Shown here piece after piece: positions 36,754 to 44,611 of a stretch of DNA of 64,000 bases. The stretch's first letter is position 1, and each line of letters starts with the position of its first letter. The notes under the pieces are model-generated. The model was not told the DNA's origin. It did no database searches and saw nothing but the letters and a program-made list of their open reading frames with translations. The position numbers were made by a program, and so were the translations under genes. Source of the DNA: Flectobacillus rivi (GTDB lineage: Bacteria > Bacteroidota > Bacteroidia > Cytophagales > Spirosomataceae); assembly GCF_030056655.1 (NCBI RefSeq), contig NZ_JASHIE010000002.1:453418-517417 (forward strand), written 5' to 3'.

Positions 36754-37272
36754 CTATCCCAAATATCTCTCACGTATAATTGATAAGTGATGGGCTTCAT
36801 GACCTGCGATAGCCCAAGCGTAAGCCCGAGCAGATACCGCAAAACCATTGGCATTTCCCATGCGTGAGGCCACGTCCTCTGTCATGGAGCGGTAAAGAGC
36901 AATCGACGACTCACGGACTAGGCGATATTGCTCCAATAAATCCTCGAAAGGTTGAGATTCGAAGTTGGCAGCCTCCATATATTCATTTTCATCAAAGCCC
37001 GGCAAAGGATTTTTTTCGCCACGGGCAATACATACAGAACGATAAGAAAAAATACGTTCAGTGTCGGTGATATGTCCCAATAATTCCTGAATTGACCACT
37101 TTCCTTCGGCGTAACGGTATTTTTGTTGCTCAACCGACAAATTTTTCATCAAAAAAAGTACTTCTTCTTTCTGTTTGATAAGCATCTCAATAACATCCTG
37201 ACTATCAGAATACTCTATATATCTTGAGAAATACTTATGTTGAGGATACTCAGATTTTTCGGCCTGTCTCAT
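36754..37272 (-). CDS. DinB-family protein (DinB_2 four-helix bundle)
   Basis: The 172-residue protein has WSIQELLGHITDTERIFSYR (near residue 61), which carries the first metal-ligand histidine. The C-terminal AIAGHEAHHLSIIRERYLG supplies the second histidine pair. This is the YfiT/DinB_2 metal-binding bundle, often a bacillithiol- or glutathione-type S-transferase, though the substrate is unknown. It is the last ordinary gene before the tRNA-Asp-flanked block. Confidence 0.88.
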   Translation of the reverse strand: MRQAEKSEYPQHKYFSRYIEYSDSQDVIEMLIKQKEEVLFLMKNLSVEQQKYRYAEGKWSIQELLGHITDTERIFSYRSVCIARGEKNPLPGFDENEYMEAANFESQPFEDLLEQYRLVRESSIALYRSMTEDVASRMGNANGFAVSARAYAWAIAGHEAHHLSIIRERYLG

Positions 37273-37301
37273 AATTTTTTTTGCTTTTTTTTTACAAAAG
37301 T

Positions 37302-37332
37302 ATTGACTTCTCCAAAAAAAGCACTAATTTTG
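37302..37332 (+). promoter_or_regulatory. Promoter of tRNA-Asp copy 1
   Basis: ATTG at 37302-37305 and TAATTTTG at 37325-37332, spaced by 19 bases, fit the Bacteroidota -33/-7 promoter. The -7 box and its flank (ctaattttgcatca) recur before tRNA-Asp copy 2. Confidence 0.75.
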
Positions 37333-37378
37333 CATCACAATTCAGCAACGCAATCGCAAAAAGCAAAAATTGTACAAA

Positions 37379-37452
37379 GGTTTGGTAGTTCAGTTGGTTA
37401 GAATACATGCCTGTCACGCATGGGGTCGCGGGTTCGAGTCCCGTCCAGACCG
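37379..37452 (+). tRNA. tRNA-Asp (anticodon GTC), copy 1
   Basis: A 74-base cloverleaf: acceptor ggtttgg pairs with ccagacc (one G-T pair), D-arm agttcagttggttagaat, anticodon loop ctgtcac on stem catgc/gcatg, T-arm cgggttcgagtcccg. CCA is not encoded. The sequence is identical to the copy at 48852. Confidence 0.97.
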
Positions 37453-37453
37453 C

Positions 37454-37486
37454 AAAAGCTCAGAAAGAAATTTCTGAGCTTTTTTT
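37454..37486 (+). terminator. Terminator of tRNA-Asp copy 1
   Basis: The stem aaaagctcagaaa / tttctgagctttt with a gaaa tetraloop is followed by T residues. The same terminator follows copy 2. Bases 37487-37677 after it hold no gene I can support. Confidence 0.92.
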
Positions 37487-37677
37487 GTGTTTAATGCAAT
37501 TCAATATTTTACCATTATATTATATTATTTTCCCCTTAGAAGTCCTCCTTATAAAAGTTTCTTTTGCTTGCATACCTCAAAATATAGAACTTTCCAGCAT
37601 TTCATCTAAAAGCAATTATATTTGCTTTTACTATATAGTTTATCTAATTTTTCAGCACACCCAAAATCTAAATCTAT

Positions 37678-38007
37678 ATGTCAGAAAATCAAGAAATAAT
37701 TCAACAGCTTGTCAACTTCAGAAATGAACGCGACTGGGAACAATTCCATAACCCCAAAGACCTAGCATTGGCTTTAAGTATTGAATCGTCTGAGTTGCTT
37801 GAGTTATTCCTTTGGAAAAAGCCTGAAGATGCCAATGTTGAGAAAATTAAAGAAGAGCTTGCCGATGTATTTGCGTATGCCTTCTTACTAGCTGATAAAT
37901 ATCAATTGGACGTAAAAGAGATTGTATTGGAGAAAATACAACAAAATGCTCAAAAATACCCCGTAGATAAATCAAAAGGAAATGCAAAGAAATACAATGA
38001 ACTATGA
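37678..38007 (+). CDS. MazG-like nucleotide pyrophosphohydrolase
   Basis: This 109-residue single-domain protein has the MazG metal site EXXE at E36-E39 (IESSELLELF) and EXXD at E60-D63 (EELADVFAYA), with the expected spacing. It would hydrolyse a (d)NTP or related nucleotide to the monophosphate and pyrophosphate. It is close to the RS21-C6/dCTPase-like small MazG group. Its stop overlaps the next start (ATGA), so it is almost certainly co-translated with the nuclease-helicase-peptidase fusion. Small MazG proteins beside nucleases are often part of phage defence, and that role is inferred here. Confidence 0.9.
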   Translation: MSENQEIIQQLVNFRNERDWEQFHNPKDLALALSIESSELLELFLWKKPEDANVEKIKEELADVFAYAFLLADKYQLDVKEIVLEKIQQNAQKYPVDKSKGNAKKYNEL

Positions 38008-40208
38008 TAAACACCAACGCACTAAAAATTAAAAAATACCTCTTCAACACCCATACACCAAACTTACTACAAGAATCAGACCTACTAACAAATTACTGGC
38101 CAATTGTTTACATATTGAGTGATGATAAGGTTCATCATGCCTATGTTGGAGAAACGACTGATGCTTTAGCCAGAATGAATGCGCACCTGAGAAATGAGAA
38201 AAAGAATCAGTTAACTTCTGTTATAATTATATCTAGTGAATGGTTCAATAAATCAGCGACATTAGATATAGAAGCCAATCTCATTAAATATATGTCAGGT
38301 GATGGCAAATATTGCTTACTCAATGCAAACGTTGGTATTGCAAACCATAATTACTATCAAAAAAAGGAAGTTTACTGGCAGTTATTTCAAAACCTTTGGA
38401 CTCAACTAAGAATGCAAGGTCTTGCAAAGCATTCTTTAGAGCATATTAGTAATTCTGACCTTTTCAAATACTCTCCTTACAAAACACTATCTTTTGAGCA
38501 AAAGGAGGGTCTAATGAATATTATGCGCTGTTTATTAGATGAAAAGTATAGAGATTTTATCATCGAAGGGGGCGCAGGTACTGGAAAAACCATTCTAGGA
38601 ATTTTTCTTTTTAAACTTTTACATTCAGATAATAAAGATTTCAATTTTAAGGAGTTTGGTGAAGATGAGTCTGCCTTTATTCAACTAGTACAAAAATTAA
38701 AAGAAAAATATCCATATCCTACCATGGCACTTGTAGTGCCCATGTCTTCATTTAGAAAGACACTCCAGAAAGTATTTAAGAATATTAAAGGTTTAACTTC
38801 TTCTATGGTTATTGGACCTGCCGAGGTTTCCAAAAATCAATATGATATCATCCTAGTTGATGAATCACACCGCCTTCGGAGACGTGTTAATCTGGGCACA
38901 TATTTTAAAGCATTTGACGATGCCTGTGCTAGGCTAGGATTTAACAAAGAAGAGGCAAATGAATTAGATTGGGTACTCAAGCAGTCGAAAAAAACACTTT
39001 TGTTTTATGATTCTAATCAGTCTATTAAGCCCTCTGATGTCAAGCAACAATATTTCGATTTACTAAAGGAGCGTTCTGGTACTTATGTCTTTCAACTAAA
39101 ATCTCAATTTAGAGTTCACGGAGGAAACTCATATGTTCAATTTATTGACAGTTTGCTGAAATGTGATGTTGAAGCTCTTACAAAGAAACATAAGTCCTTA
39201 AATTATGAGCTTAGATTATTCAAAAATCTCCAACAGATGGTTGATGCTATCAAGCTTAGAGATCAAGAGTATGGACTTTCAAGACTTATTGCAGGCTACT
39301 CTTGGGAGTGGATCTCCAAGAATGACTCATCCAAATATGATATTGAAATAGAGGATGTTAAATTACGTTGGAATAGTGTCTCAGAAGATTGGATTAATTC
39401 AGCAAACGCTCTAAATGAGGTAGGTTGTATTCATACAACACAAGGTTATGACCTTAACTATTCAGGAATCATCTTTGGAAATGAAATCACTTACAATGAG
39501 TCTACCAATCAGATTGAGATATTAGCTCATAAGTATTTTGATAAAAATGGGAAAACTTCGATTAAAGACTCAGAAGAGCTAAAAAACTATATTATCAATA
39601 TCTATAAAACTATTTTGCTAAGAGGAATCAAAGGAACCTTCATTTATGCATGCGATGAAAAATTAAGAGATTATTTAGCTCAATATATTGAACTAGAAGC
39701 CGAAATAGAAGAGGAAAAGCAGAAACCGCTATTTTTTAATAGAAACGAGATTTCTCCTTTTAAAGATGCTATTCCTTATTATCATTTAAAAGCATCGGCA
39801 GGGCTATTTAGCGAAGCCCAAAACTTTTATGATGACGAAACACAATGGTTAAAAATAGAAGGAGATATAAGAATTTCACAAGATAGTTTTGCTATCAGTG
39901 TCTTAGGAAACTCCATGAACAAAATTATTCCTAATGGAGCGACTTGTTTATTCTCAAGATATCATTCTGGTTCGAGGAATGGAAAAATTGTTTTGGTAGA
40001 ACTCACTGACCTTCAAGACCCCGATACGGGTTCGGCTTATACAGTAAAAGAGTACCAAAGTTTCAAAACGGTAAATGAAGACGGATGGTATCATCAATCT
40101 ATCGTTTTAAAACCTCTATCAAATGACTCTAGCTATAAAGACCTTGTTTTATCTGAAAGTGATACAAATCACCATAGAGTAATTGGTATTTTTGAAAGAG
40201 TTATCTAA
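38004..40208 (+). CDS. GIY-YIG nuclease / Schlafen-type DUF2075 helicase / LexA-S24 peptidase fusion
   Basis: Three domains are visible in 734 residues. Residues about 32-112 form a GIY-YIG nuclease: PIVYILSDDKVHHAYVGE, R57 in ALARMNAHLR, E90 in LDIEANLIKYM. Residues about 160-560 are a DUF2075/SLFN-g3 superfamily I helicase with Walker A GGAGTGKT (189-196), Walker B ILVDESHR (283-290), QFRVHGG and TTQGYD. Residues about 590-734 are a LexA/UmuD-type S24 peptidase with Ser637 in GNSMNKIIPNG and Lys682 in YTVKEY. KASAGLFSEA places an Ala599-Gly600 bond 37 residues before the serine, as at UmuD and LexA self-cleavage sites. Probably a DNA- or RNA-targeting defence effector; biological role is inferred. 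Confidence 0.9.
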   Translation: MINTNALKIKKYLFNTHTPNLLQESDLLTNYWPIVYILSDDKVHHAYVGETTDALARMNAHLRNEKKNQLTSVIIISSEWFNKSATLDIEANLIKYMSGDGKYCLLNANVGIANHNYYQKKEVYWQLFQNLWTQLRMQGLAKHSLEHISNSDLFKYSPYKTLSFEQKEGLMNIMRCLLDEKYRDFIIEGGAGTGKTILGIFLFKLLHSDNKDFNFKEFGEDESAFIQLVQKLKEKYPYPTMALVVPMSSFRKTLQKVFKNIKGLTSSMVIGPAEVSKNQYDIILVDESHRLRRRVNLGTYFKAFDDACARLGFNKEEANELDWVLKQSKKTLLFYDSNQSIKPSDVKQQYFDLLKERSGTYVFQLKSQFRVHGGNSYVQFIDSLLKCDVEALTKKHKSLNYELRLFKNLQQMVDAIKLRDQEYGLSRLIAGYSWEWISKNDSSKYDIEIEDVKLRWNSVSEDWINSANALNEVGCIHTTQGYDLNYSGIIFGNEITYNESTNQIEILAHKYFDKNGKTSIKDSEELKNYIINIYKTILLRGIKGTFIYACDEKLRDYLAQYIELEAEIEEEKQKPLFFNRNEISPFKDAIPYYHLKASAGLFSEAQNFYDDETQWLKIEGDIRISQDSFAISVLGNSMNKIIPNGATCLFSRYHSGSRNGKIVLVELTDLQDPDTGSAYTVKEYQSFKTVNEDGWYHQSIVLKPLSNDSSYKDLVLSESDTNHHRVIGIFERVI

Positions 40209-40312
40209 ATCCAACAATAAATCGAAATGGCTAAAAGATTAAGCTTCAAGTTATTTTTAGCTGGCATTCACTAATCTTTCCATTAAATTATTCAACTTTA
40301 AAGAATACATTT

Positions 40313-40320
40313 TAATTTTG
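40313..40320 (+). promoter_or_regulatory. Candidate -7 box before the PD-(D/E)XK nuclease gene
   Basis: TAATTTTG matches the -7 consensus, and its position supports a separate transcript from the preceding fusion gene. No -33 box is clear. Confidence 0.4.
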
Positions 40321-40414
40321 CCATACAAATCAGATATTAGTCTTATTGGGTTTTCAAATTAGAGCACTAAATAATACTAATATCCCTTTCATTACCAATA
40401 CCACCACCTTATTT

Positions 40415-41008
40415 ATGACTGTAGGAATTTTATTTTTGATTATTGGGGCGATTGTTTTTGTGTTTTTAAAAAATGAAAATTCTCCACAAACTACACAGCA
40501 TTACAACGATTACGACACTGATTACTCCTCCTCTAGCGACTACTCGCCCGAACATGAAAAGGGTGAGGCTTTTGAGAAATATGTGGTCCAAAAATTTTCA
40601 AGAAATCTCTTCAAGGTAAAAGAGTGGCGTGGCGATAAGTTTGTGAATGGGCAATATGCCGAAACTACCACCTATCCCGACCTTACGCTAGAATTTAACT
40701 TTCGTGATATTGCACAGACTTTTGCGGTTGAATGCAAATACCGTAGCGACTATTATCGCGATGGCATAGAATGGTGTAAGCCTTACCAGCTCGAAAATTA
40801 TAGGCATTATGCCCAGCGTTTTCGAATGCCTGTTTTTGTGGTCATTGGCGTTGGATATTCACCTTATGAACCTGACGAATTGTATGTGATTCCGCTCAAG
40901 GCGTTGCATCATACTTTTGTTACTAGGGCTTTTTTGAAAAACTATCAGAAATATAATTTTCAAGAATCTAACTTCTTTTTTGACCCTCAAACCCACACTT
41001 TGCGCTGA
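40415..41008 (+). CDS. Membrane-anchored PD-(D/E)XK (Mrr/NERD-like) nuclease
   Basis: I start at the first ATG, 40415 (197 residues), rather than the TTG 69 bases upstream. One membrane helix (TVGILFLIIGAIVFVFL) is followed by a Tyr/Ser/Asp-rich linker. The restriction-like core follows: GEAFEKYVVQKF, D89 in TTYPDLTLEF, and E106-x-K108 in FAVECKYR. GEWCKPYQL-like residues and FVVIGVGY complete the fold. It would cut DNA near the membrane, with the nuclease domain in the cytoplasm if the N-terminus is outside. It lies between the fusion protein and an exonuclease in the accessory block. Confidence 0.8.
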   Translation: MTVGILFLIIGAIVFVFLKNENSPQTTQHYNDYDTDYSSSSDYSPEHEKGEAFEKYVVQKFSRNLFKVKEWRGDKFVNGQYAETTTYPDLTLEFNFRDIAQTFAVECKYRSDYYRDGIEWCKPYQLENYRHYAQRFRMPVFVVIGVGYSPYEPDELYVIPLKALHHTFVTRAFLKNYQKYNFQESNFFFDPQTHTLR

Positions 41009-41030
41009 TTTGATATACTTTTTGGCGTCT

Positions 41031-41064
41031 TTTGCTTGGTCTTTAGATGGTTCTCTTAAATTTG
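41031..41064 (+). promoter_or_regulatory. Candidate promoter of the DEDDh exonuclease gene
   Basis: TTTG at 41031-41034 and TAAATTTG at 41057-41064 resemble -33 and -7 boxes; the 22-base spacing is slightly long. Confidence 0.45.
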
Positions 41065-41125
41065 TAGTTTGCCTTATTGGTAAAATATTTTTTTTGAATC
41101 ATTTACAAACCTAATATTAAATCGT

Positions 41126-41728
41126 ATGCCTTATTTGATACTCGATTTAGAAATGTCAGGCCAAGAGGCTGGCTATCATGATATCATTCAGATTGGCGCT
41201 CTTTTAGCAGATAATGATTGGAAGGTACTTTCCAAATTTGAGACGCTCGTATATCCAGATAACGAAGAAACATTTTCGAGTTATTCCGAAAAAGTCCACG
41301 GAATTTCATTAGAAGATTTAGAAGATGCCCCTTCCTCGTACGATGCCTTGGAGGATTTTGAGACTTGGATTCGTAAGACACTTCGCCGCGATAGTCATGA
41401 GCGTCTGCATGATGTAGTAATTTGTGGACAAAGCGTCATCAACGATATTAATTTTCTCAAAGCTACCTACGATGACCTCAATATTGATTGGCCATTTTCT
41501 TTCAAATTAGTTGACTTGATGAGTATTTCGGTATTGATGTTTCAGGTATTTGAAAACAACAAAATGGCAACACCCAAGTCGTATAGTCTCAAATCTGTAG
41601 CCGATTACTTTGGCATATACCGCAAAGACACTACGCACAATGCCTTAGAGGATGCCGATATTACGTATCAGTGTTTTAAAAAGTATTTTGAGTTGGCAAA
41701 ACAGGCAAAACTACCCACCAATTCTTAA
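41126..41728 (+). CDS. DEDDh 3'-5' exonuclease (RNase T/DnaQ superfamily)
   Basis: All five catalytic residues can be seen in 200 residues: D7 and E9 (LILDLEMSG), D107 (GQSVINDINFL), H171 and D176 (HNALEDAD). It would remove nucleotides from 3' ends of DNA or RNA. No additional domain is fused. It could be an ordinary housekeeping exonuclease or a component of the surrounding defence-like block. Its own promoter and the following 382-base gap suggest a monocistronic gene. Confidence 0.92.
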   Translation: MPYLILDLEMSGQEAGYHDIIQIGALLADNDWKVLSKFETLVYPDNEETFSSYSEKVHGISLEDLEDAPSSYDALEDFETWIRKTLRRDSHERLHDVVICGQSVINDINFLKATYDDLNIDWPFSFKLVDLMSISVLMFQVFENNKMATPKSYSLKSVADYFGIYRKDTTHNALEDADITYQCFKKYFELAKQAKLPTNS

Positions 41729-42110
41729 CGCCAATATCATTGTTTAAAGCGTATTAATGCAATTTTATTTTGAATTAATACGCTTTAGACTGTAAGCCGT
41801 ATGCATTAGGCAAAAATCTATTCATGCTTTTTTTAAAACTCTTTTATACTTTAAACTTACGGAATATGGCTTAATACCTATTACGGTTTACCCGATTTTA
41901 GCTCTAGGCTTTATGCGGTAGGCTAAAAGTTAAATAGTATTTCTCATGAAGTAATAGAATCTTTTTTGCATAAAGCATATTAATGCAACTTTATTTTGCA
42001 TTAATACTTGCTCGCTCCAGTATTATCTCCTGACTTTGAATCTTTTATCTTCCTTCGTCAAAACTTCTTAGATTTTTGTATATTGCTTTTCTATAACTGA
42101 ACACCTGACC
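41729..42110. other. Intergenic region with repeat C and two A/T-rich hairpins
   Basis: After the exonuclease an imperfectly looped stem (aaagcgtattaat / attaatacgcttt, 41740-41785) can act as a terminator. Repeat C copy 2 (taagccgtatgcattaggc, from 41793) follows. A second hairpin variant (gcatattaatgcaac.../gcattaata) repeats the first near 41975-42005. The upstream region of the MoxR-vWA operon lies at the right end. No gene is seen. Confidence 0.55.
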
Positions 42111-42725
42111 ATGAACTCAACCTATTTTGTGGATTTGCTTCAGACCATTCGGGAAGAAGAAAGCGCCATTCTTTATAATAATCTCCCTGAAATTTCGGAT
42201 GCCGAAAAGCAACAAGCTATTATATATCTTAGAAAAACATACAATGAGGAATGTATAGGTTATCCACGTGGTTATCCTCCTTTTGATGAAAAAGCTGCCT
42301 TGTGGGGAGCACAAATACTCTATATTGCTTGTCAATTAGTCTTATTCAGAAAACAAAACCTTGAGGATATACAGGTTTTATTAAACGACTTCTCTAGTCC
42401 TAAAACACCAAGTACGATACTTTCAGCAGACTTAATGCTTCGTTTTCTTCCGAGTGTAATCGAAATACTCCAGTCTTTAACGCCTGAAGATCCTTTGATA
42501 GAACTATTAACCCAATTGCTGGAAAAATGGCATTATTCGGGAATAGCTTTTCCACTTAATAGTGAAAATCTTTCTTTCGAAACGGAACTTCAAGATCCTT
42601 GTCTTCGACAATTATACCTTGATAGAGTTGTCGAAAATTCAAGACTAGACCTTATAGAAAACCCTATATTGAACCCTCTCTTGAGAGCCAACTATGGAAT
42701 TCATTACCAATACTTTACCCGCTAA
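42111..42725 (+). CDS. First gene of the MoxR-vWA operon, unrecognised (candidate bpX-type protein)
   Basis: In this 204-residue mostly helical protein I see no enzyme motif. EKAALWGAQILYIACQLVLFR (near residue 60) is a helix rich in small residues, and PSVIEILQSLTPEDPLIELL resembles an armadillo/HEAT-like pair. Position is the main evidence: it directly precedes the MoxR ATPase in a tight five-gene operon, where bpX-domain proteins of the MoxR-vWA-beta-propeller ternary systems are expected. Without a profile search I cannot name the bpX subtype. Confidence 0.65.
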   Translation: MNSTYFVDLLQTIREEESAILYNNLPEISDAEKQQAIIYLRKTYNEECIGYPRGYPPFDEKAALWGAQILYIACQLVLFRKQNLEDIQVLLNDFSSPKTPSTILSADLMLRFLPSVIEILQSLTPEDPLIELLTQLLEKWHYSGIAFPLNSENLSFETELQDPCLRQLYLDRVVENSRLDLIENPILNPLLRANYGIHYQYFTR

Positions 42726-42741
42726 ACAACTTCATTTACAC

Positions 42742-43872
42742 ATGAATGCTATTGCCCAATTAAACCAAGTTTTAGAATACCTCAAAAACACCTTTGTAGG
42801 AAAAGATGAAATTATAGATTTACTAGGAATTTGCCTTGTAGCTCGTGAAAATGCCTTTTTACTTGGTCCTCCAGGCACGGCCAAAAGTGCTATTGTTCGC
42901 GCCCTATCACAATGTATTGTCGACGGAAATAATTTTGAATACCTCCTCACACGTTTTACTGAACCTAGTGAAATTTTTGGCCCATTTGATATTAGAAAGC
43001 TTAAGGAAGGCGAACTTCTCACCAACACAGAAGGCATGATGCCTGAAGCATCGTTGGTGTTTCTGGATGAAATCTTCAACGCTAATAGTGCTATTCTTAA
43101 CAGCCTCCTCATGGCCTTGAATGAGCGCATCTTTAGAAGAGGTCGAGAAACTCGATTGCTTCCTGCGTTGATGTTTGTAGGTGCTAGTAACCAACTGCCA
43201 CAAGAAGAAACGCTCAATGCATTGCTAGATAGATTTTTGATCAGGGTCAACTGCAACTATGTAGCTCCCGACCAATTAGAACAGGTATTGATTCAAGGTT
43301 GGAAACAACAGAAAAATCCTATTCAAGATATTCCTAGTATTACCCCAAATGCGATCAAGGACTTACAAGCCATGAGTAAAAACATAGATTTGAGCCCTAT
43401 TCGTGCCCAATACGTCGATTTGATTCATAGTTTACGCAATACAGGATTTAGTGTATCAGATAGGCGAGCGGTTAAAATCCAAAATTTGATTGCAGCATCT
43501 GCCCTATTGGCTGGTAGACAAGAGGTTATTACTTCCGACCTTTGGGTGATGCGCAATATCTGGGACACCGAAGAGCAAATTGAAACGCTGCAAGCCATGA
43601 TTGAGGGAGTCATAGGAAAAGAACCTATTCCTGATAGCCACCCTCAAGCTTTTCAAAATGCCTTACCAGATGCGGAGGTACTTATGCAAGAAATTATTTC
43701 ATTAACAGAGCGCTGGAAACAATCAGCAGAGAATTGGGAAGAGAAAAATCTCATTAAAGATCAATTACGTTTTTTACAAAATCGTAATAACTGGTTGCAA
43801 TCAGAGGAAAAACGTCGATATATCCAACAAAACATAGATGCATTATGGCAAAAAATCTTGGCACAGAGTTAG
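42742..43872 (+). CDS. MoxR-family AAA+ ATPase (RavA-like)
   Basis: I prefer the ATG at 42742 (376 residues), because MNAIAQLNQVLEYLKNTFVG matches the RavA start. An ATG at 42694 in the same frame would overlap the previous gene by 32 bases. The Walker A motif is LLGPPGTAKSAI, and RFTEPSEIFGPFDI is the MoxR insert. Walker B is LVFLDEIFNANS, sensor 1 is MFVGASNQ, and the arginine-finger region is LDRFLIR. A lid and a coiled C-terminal segment follow. MoxR ATPases work with a vWA partner as chaperones that load or remodel complexes; the partner here is two genes downstream. Confidence 0.93.
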   Translation: MNAIAQLNQVLEYLKNTFVGKDEIIDLLGICLVARENAFLLGPPGTAKSAIVRALSQCIVDGNNFEYLLTRFTEPSEIFGPFDIRKLKEGELLTNTEGMMPEASLVFLDEIFNANSAILNSLLMALNERIFRRGRETRLLPALMFVGASNQLPQEETLNALLDRFLIRVNCNYVAPDQLEQVLIQGWKQQKNPIQDIPSITPNAIKDLQAMSKNIDLSPIRAQYVDLIHSLRNTGFSVSDRRAVKIQNLIAASALLAGRQEVITSDLWVMRNIWDTEEQIETLQAMIEGVIGKEPIPDSHPQAFQNALPDAEVLMQEIISLTERWKQSAENWEEKNLIKDQLRFLQNRNNWLQSEEKRRYIQQNIDALWQKILAQS

Positions 43873-44591
43873 GGGCTTTTTACCTATGCACTTCAATTAA
43901 AGACGGGCGTTTTTGGGGTAGCATTCGTCATTGGGAAAATCTGAGTATTGCTTATGAAGGCGATAATATTTGGTTAAGAGGATTGACATTAACACAAACT
44001 CAATCTGTGGAAGTGAGGAGTTTGCTACACAAGCAACTTTTTGTCCAAAAAGAAGAAAAACTCTTTAAAGTAGGAAGCTTATTACCTGAAAGAAGCATCC
44101 CAGATTTAGAGTGGATACCTCTCAAAAAAGCTGTTGGTATAGAGTTGCCGAGTTTTAATTTCAACTTTTTTTATTTATCCGAAAAAGTAAGATTTGATTT
44201 GGTTCAAGCAACACAGCTACGGGAGTCTGTAGCTATGCTAGTGGATTTATCGGTATTGAAAGACTATGTAGAAACCGCTCCAGCTTTACGACTATCGGTT
44301 TTAAAATGGGTCATATTGGGAAGTCAACAAGCTTTTGTATTAGGGGCTCCCCTATTACCAATACAAGGGCTTAGTTTTTGGCAAAAAGGAAGATGTTTTT
44401 TCCCTGATGGTCTACAACCGGAGTTCCCAATTTTGTTACCTACACTAGAACAAAAACTCGTTAGCAATCCACTAGACTATCTGGTATTTAACTCCAATGG
44501 CCAAATACTTACAGTTTCAGCCTATCAGTTCAAGCAACTTTCGAGAAGTTCTTTTAGACTAAGCTATGAGAAAACCCGTGCATCACACTAA
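43845..44591 (+). CDS. Unrecognised operon protein (candidate bpX-domain protein)
   Basis: This 248-residue, strand-rich protein overlaps the MoxR gene by 28 bases; no later start fits. Its segments are TSIKDGRFWGSIRHWENLSI, IWLRGLTLTQTQSVEVRSLL and RCFFPDGLQPEFPILLPTL. The Trp-rich N-terminus and absence of motifs agree with the bpX proteins that adjoin MoxR in ternary systems, but I cannot confirm this. The overlap suggests translational coupling. Confidence 0.65.
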   Translation: MAKNLGTELGAFYLCTSIKDGRFWGSIRHWENLSIAYEGDNIWLRGLTLTQTQSVEVRSLLHKQLFVQKEEKLFKVGSLLPERSIPDLEWIPLKKAVGIELPSFNFNFFYLSEKVRFDLVQATQLRESVAMLVDLSVLKDYVETAPALRLSVLKWVILGSQQAFVLGAPLLPIQGLSFWQKGRCFFPDGLQPEFPILLPTLEQKLVSNPLDYLVFNSNGQILTVSAYQFKQLSRSSFRLSYEKTRASH

Positions 44592-44611
44592 CTATTGAAC
44601 CACATTGCCTA

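Noticed and set aside
37407..37727. 106-codon frame beginning inside tRNA-Asp copy 1
   Set aside because: It translates the tRNA and its terminator; the real gene here is the MazG-like one in another frame.
40346..40414. Longer nuclease start at a TTG codon
   Set aside because: TTG starts are rare, and the ATG at 40415 directly precedes the membrane helix expected at the N-terminus.
42694..42741. Earlier MoxR start overlapping the previous gene by 32 bases
   Set aside because: The extra residues do not match the RavA-like N-terminus, while the ATG at 42742 does.
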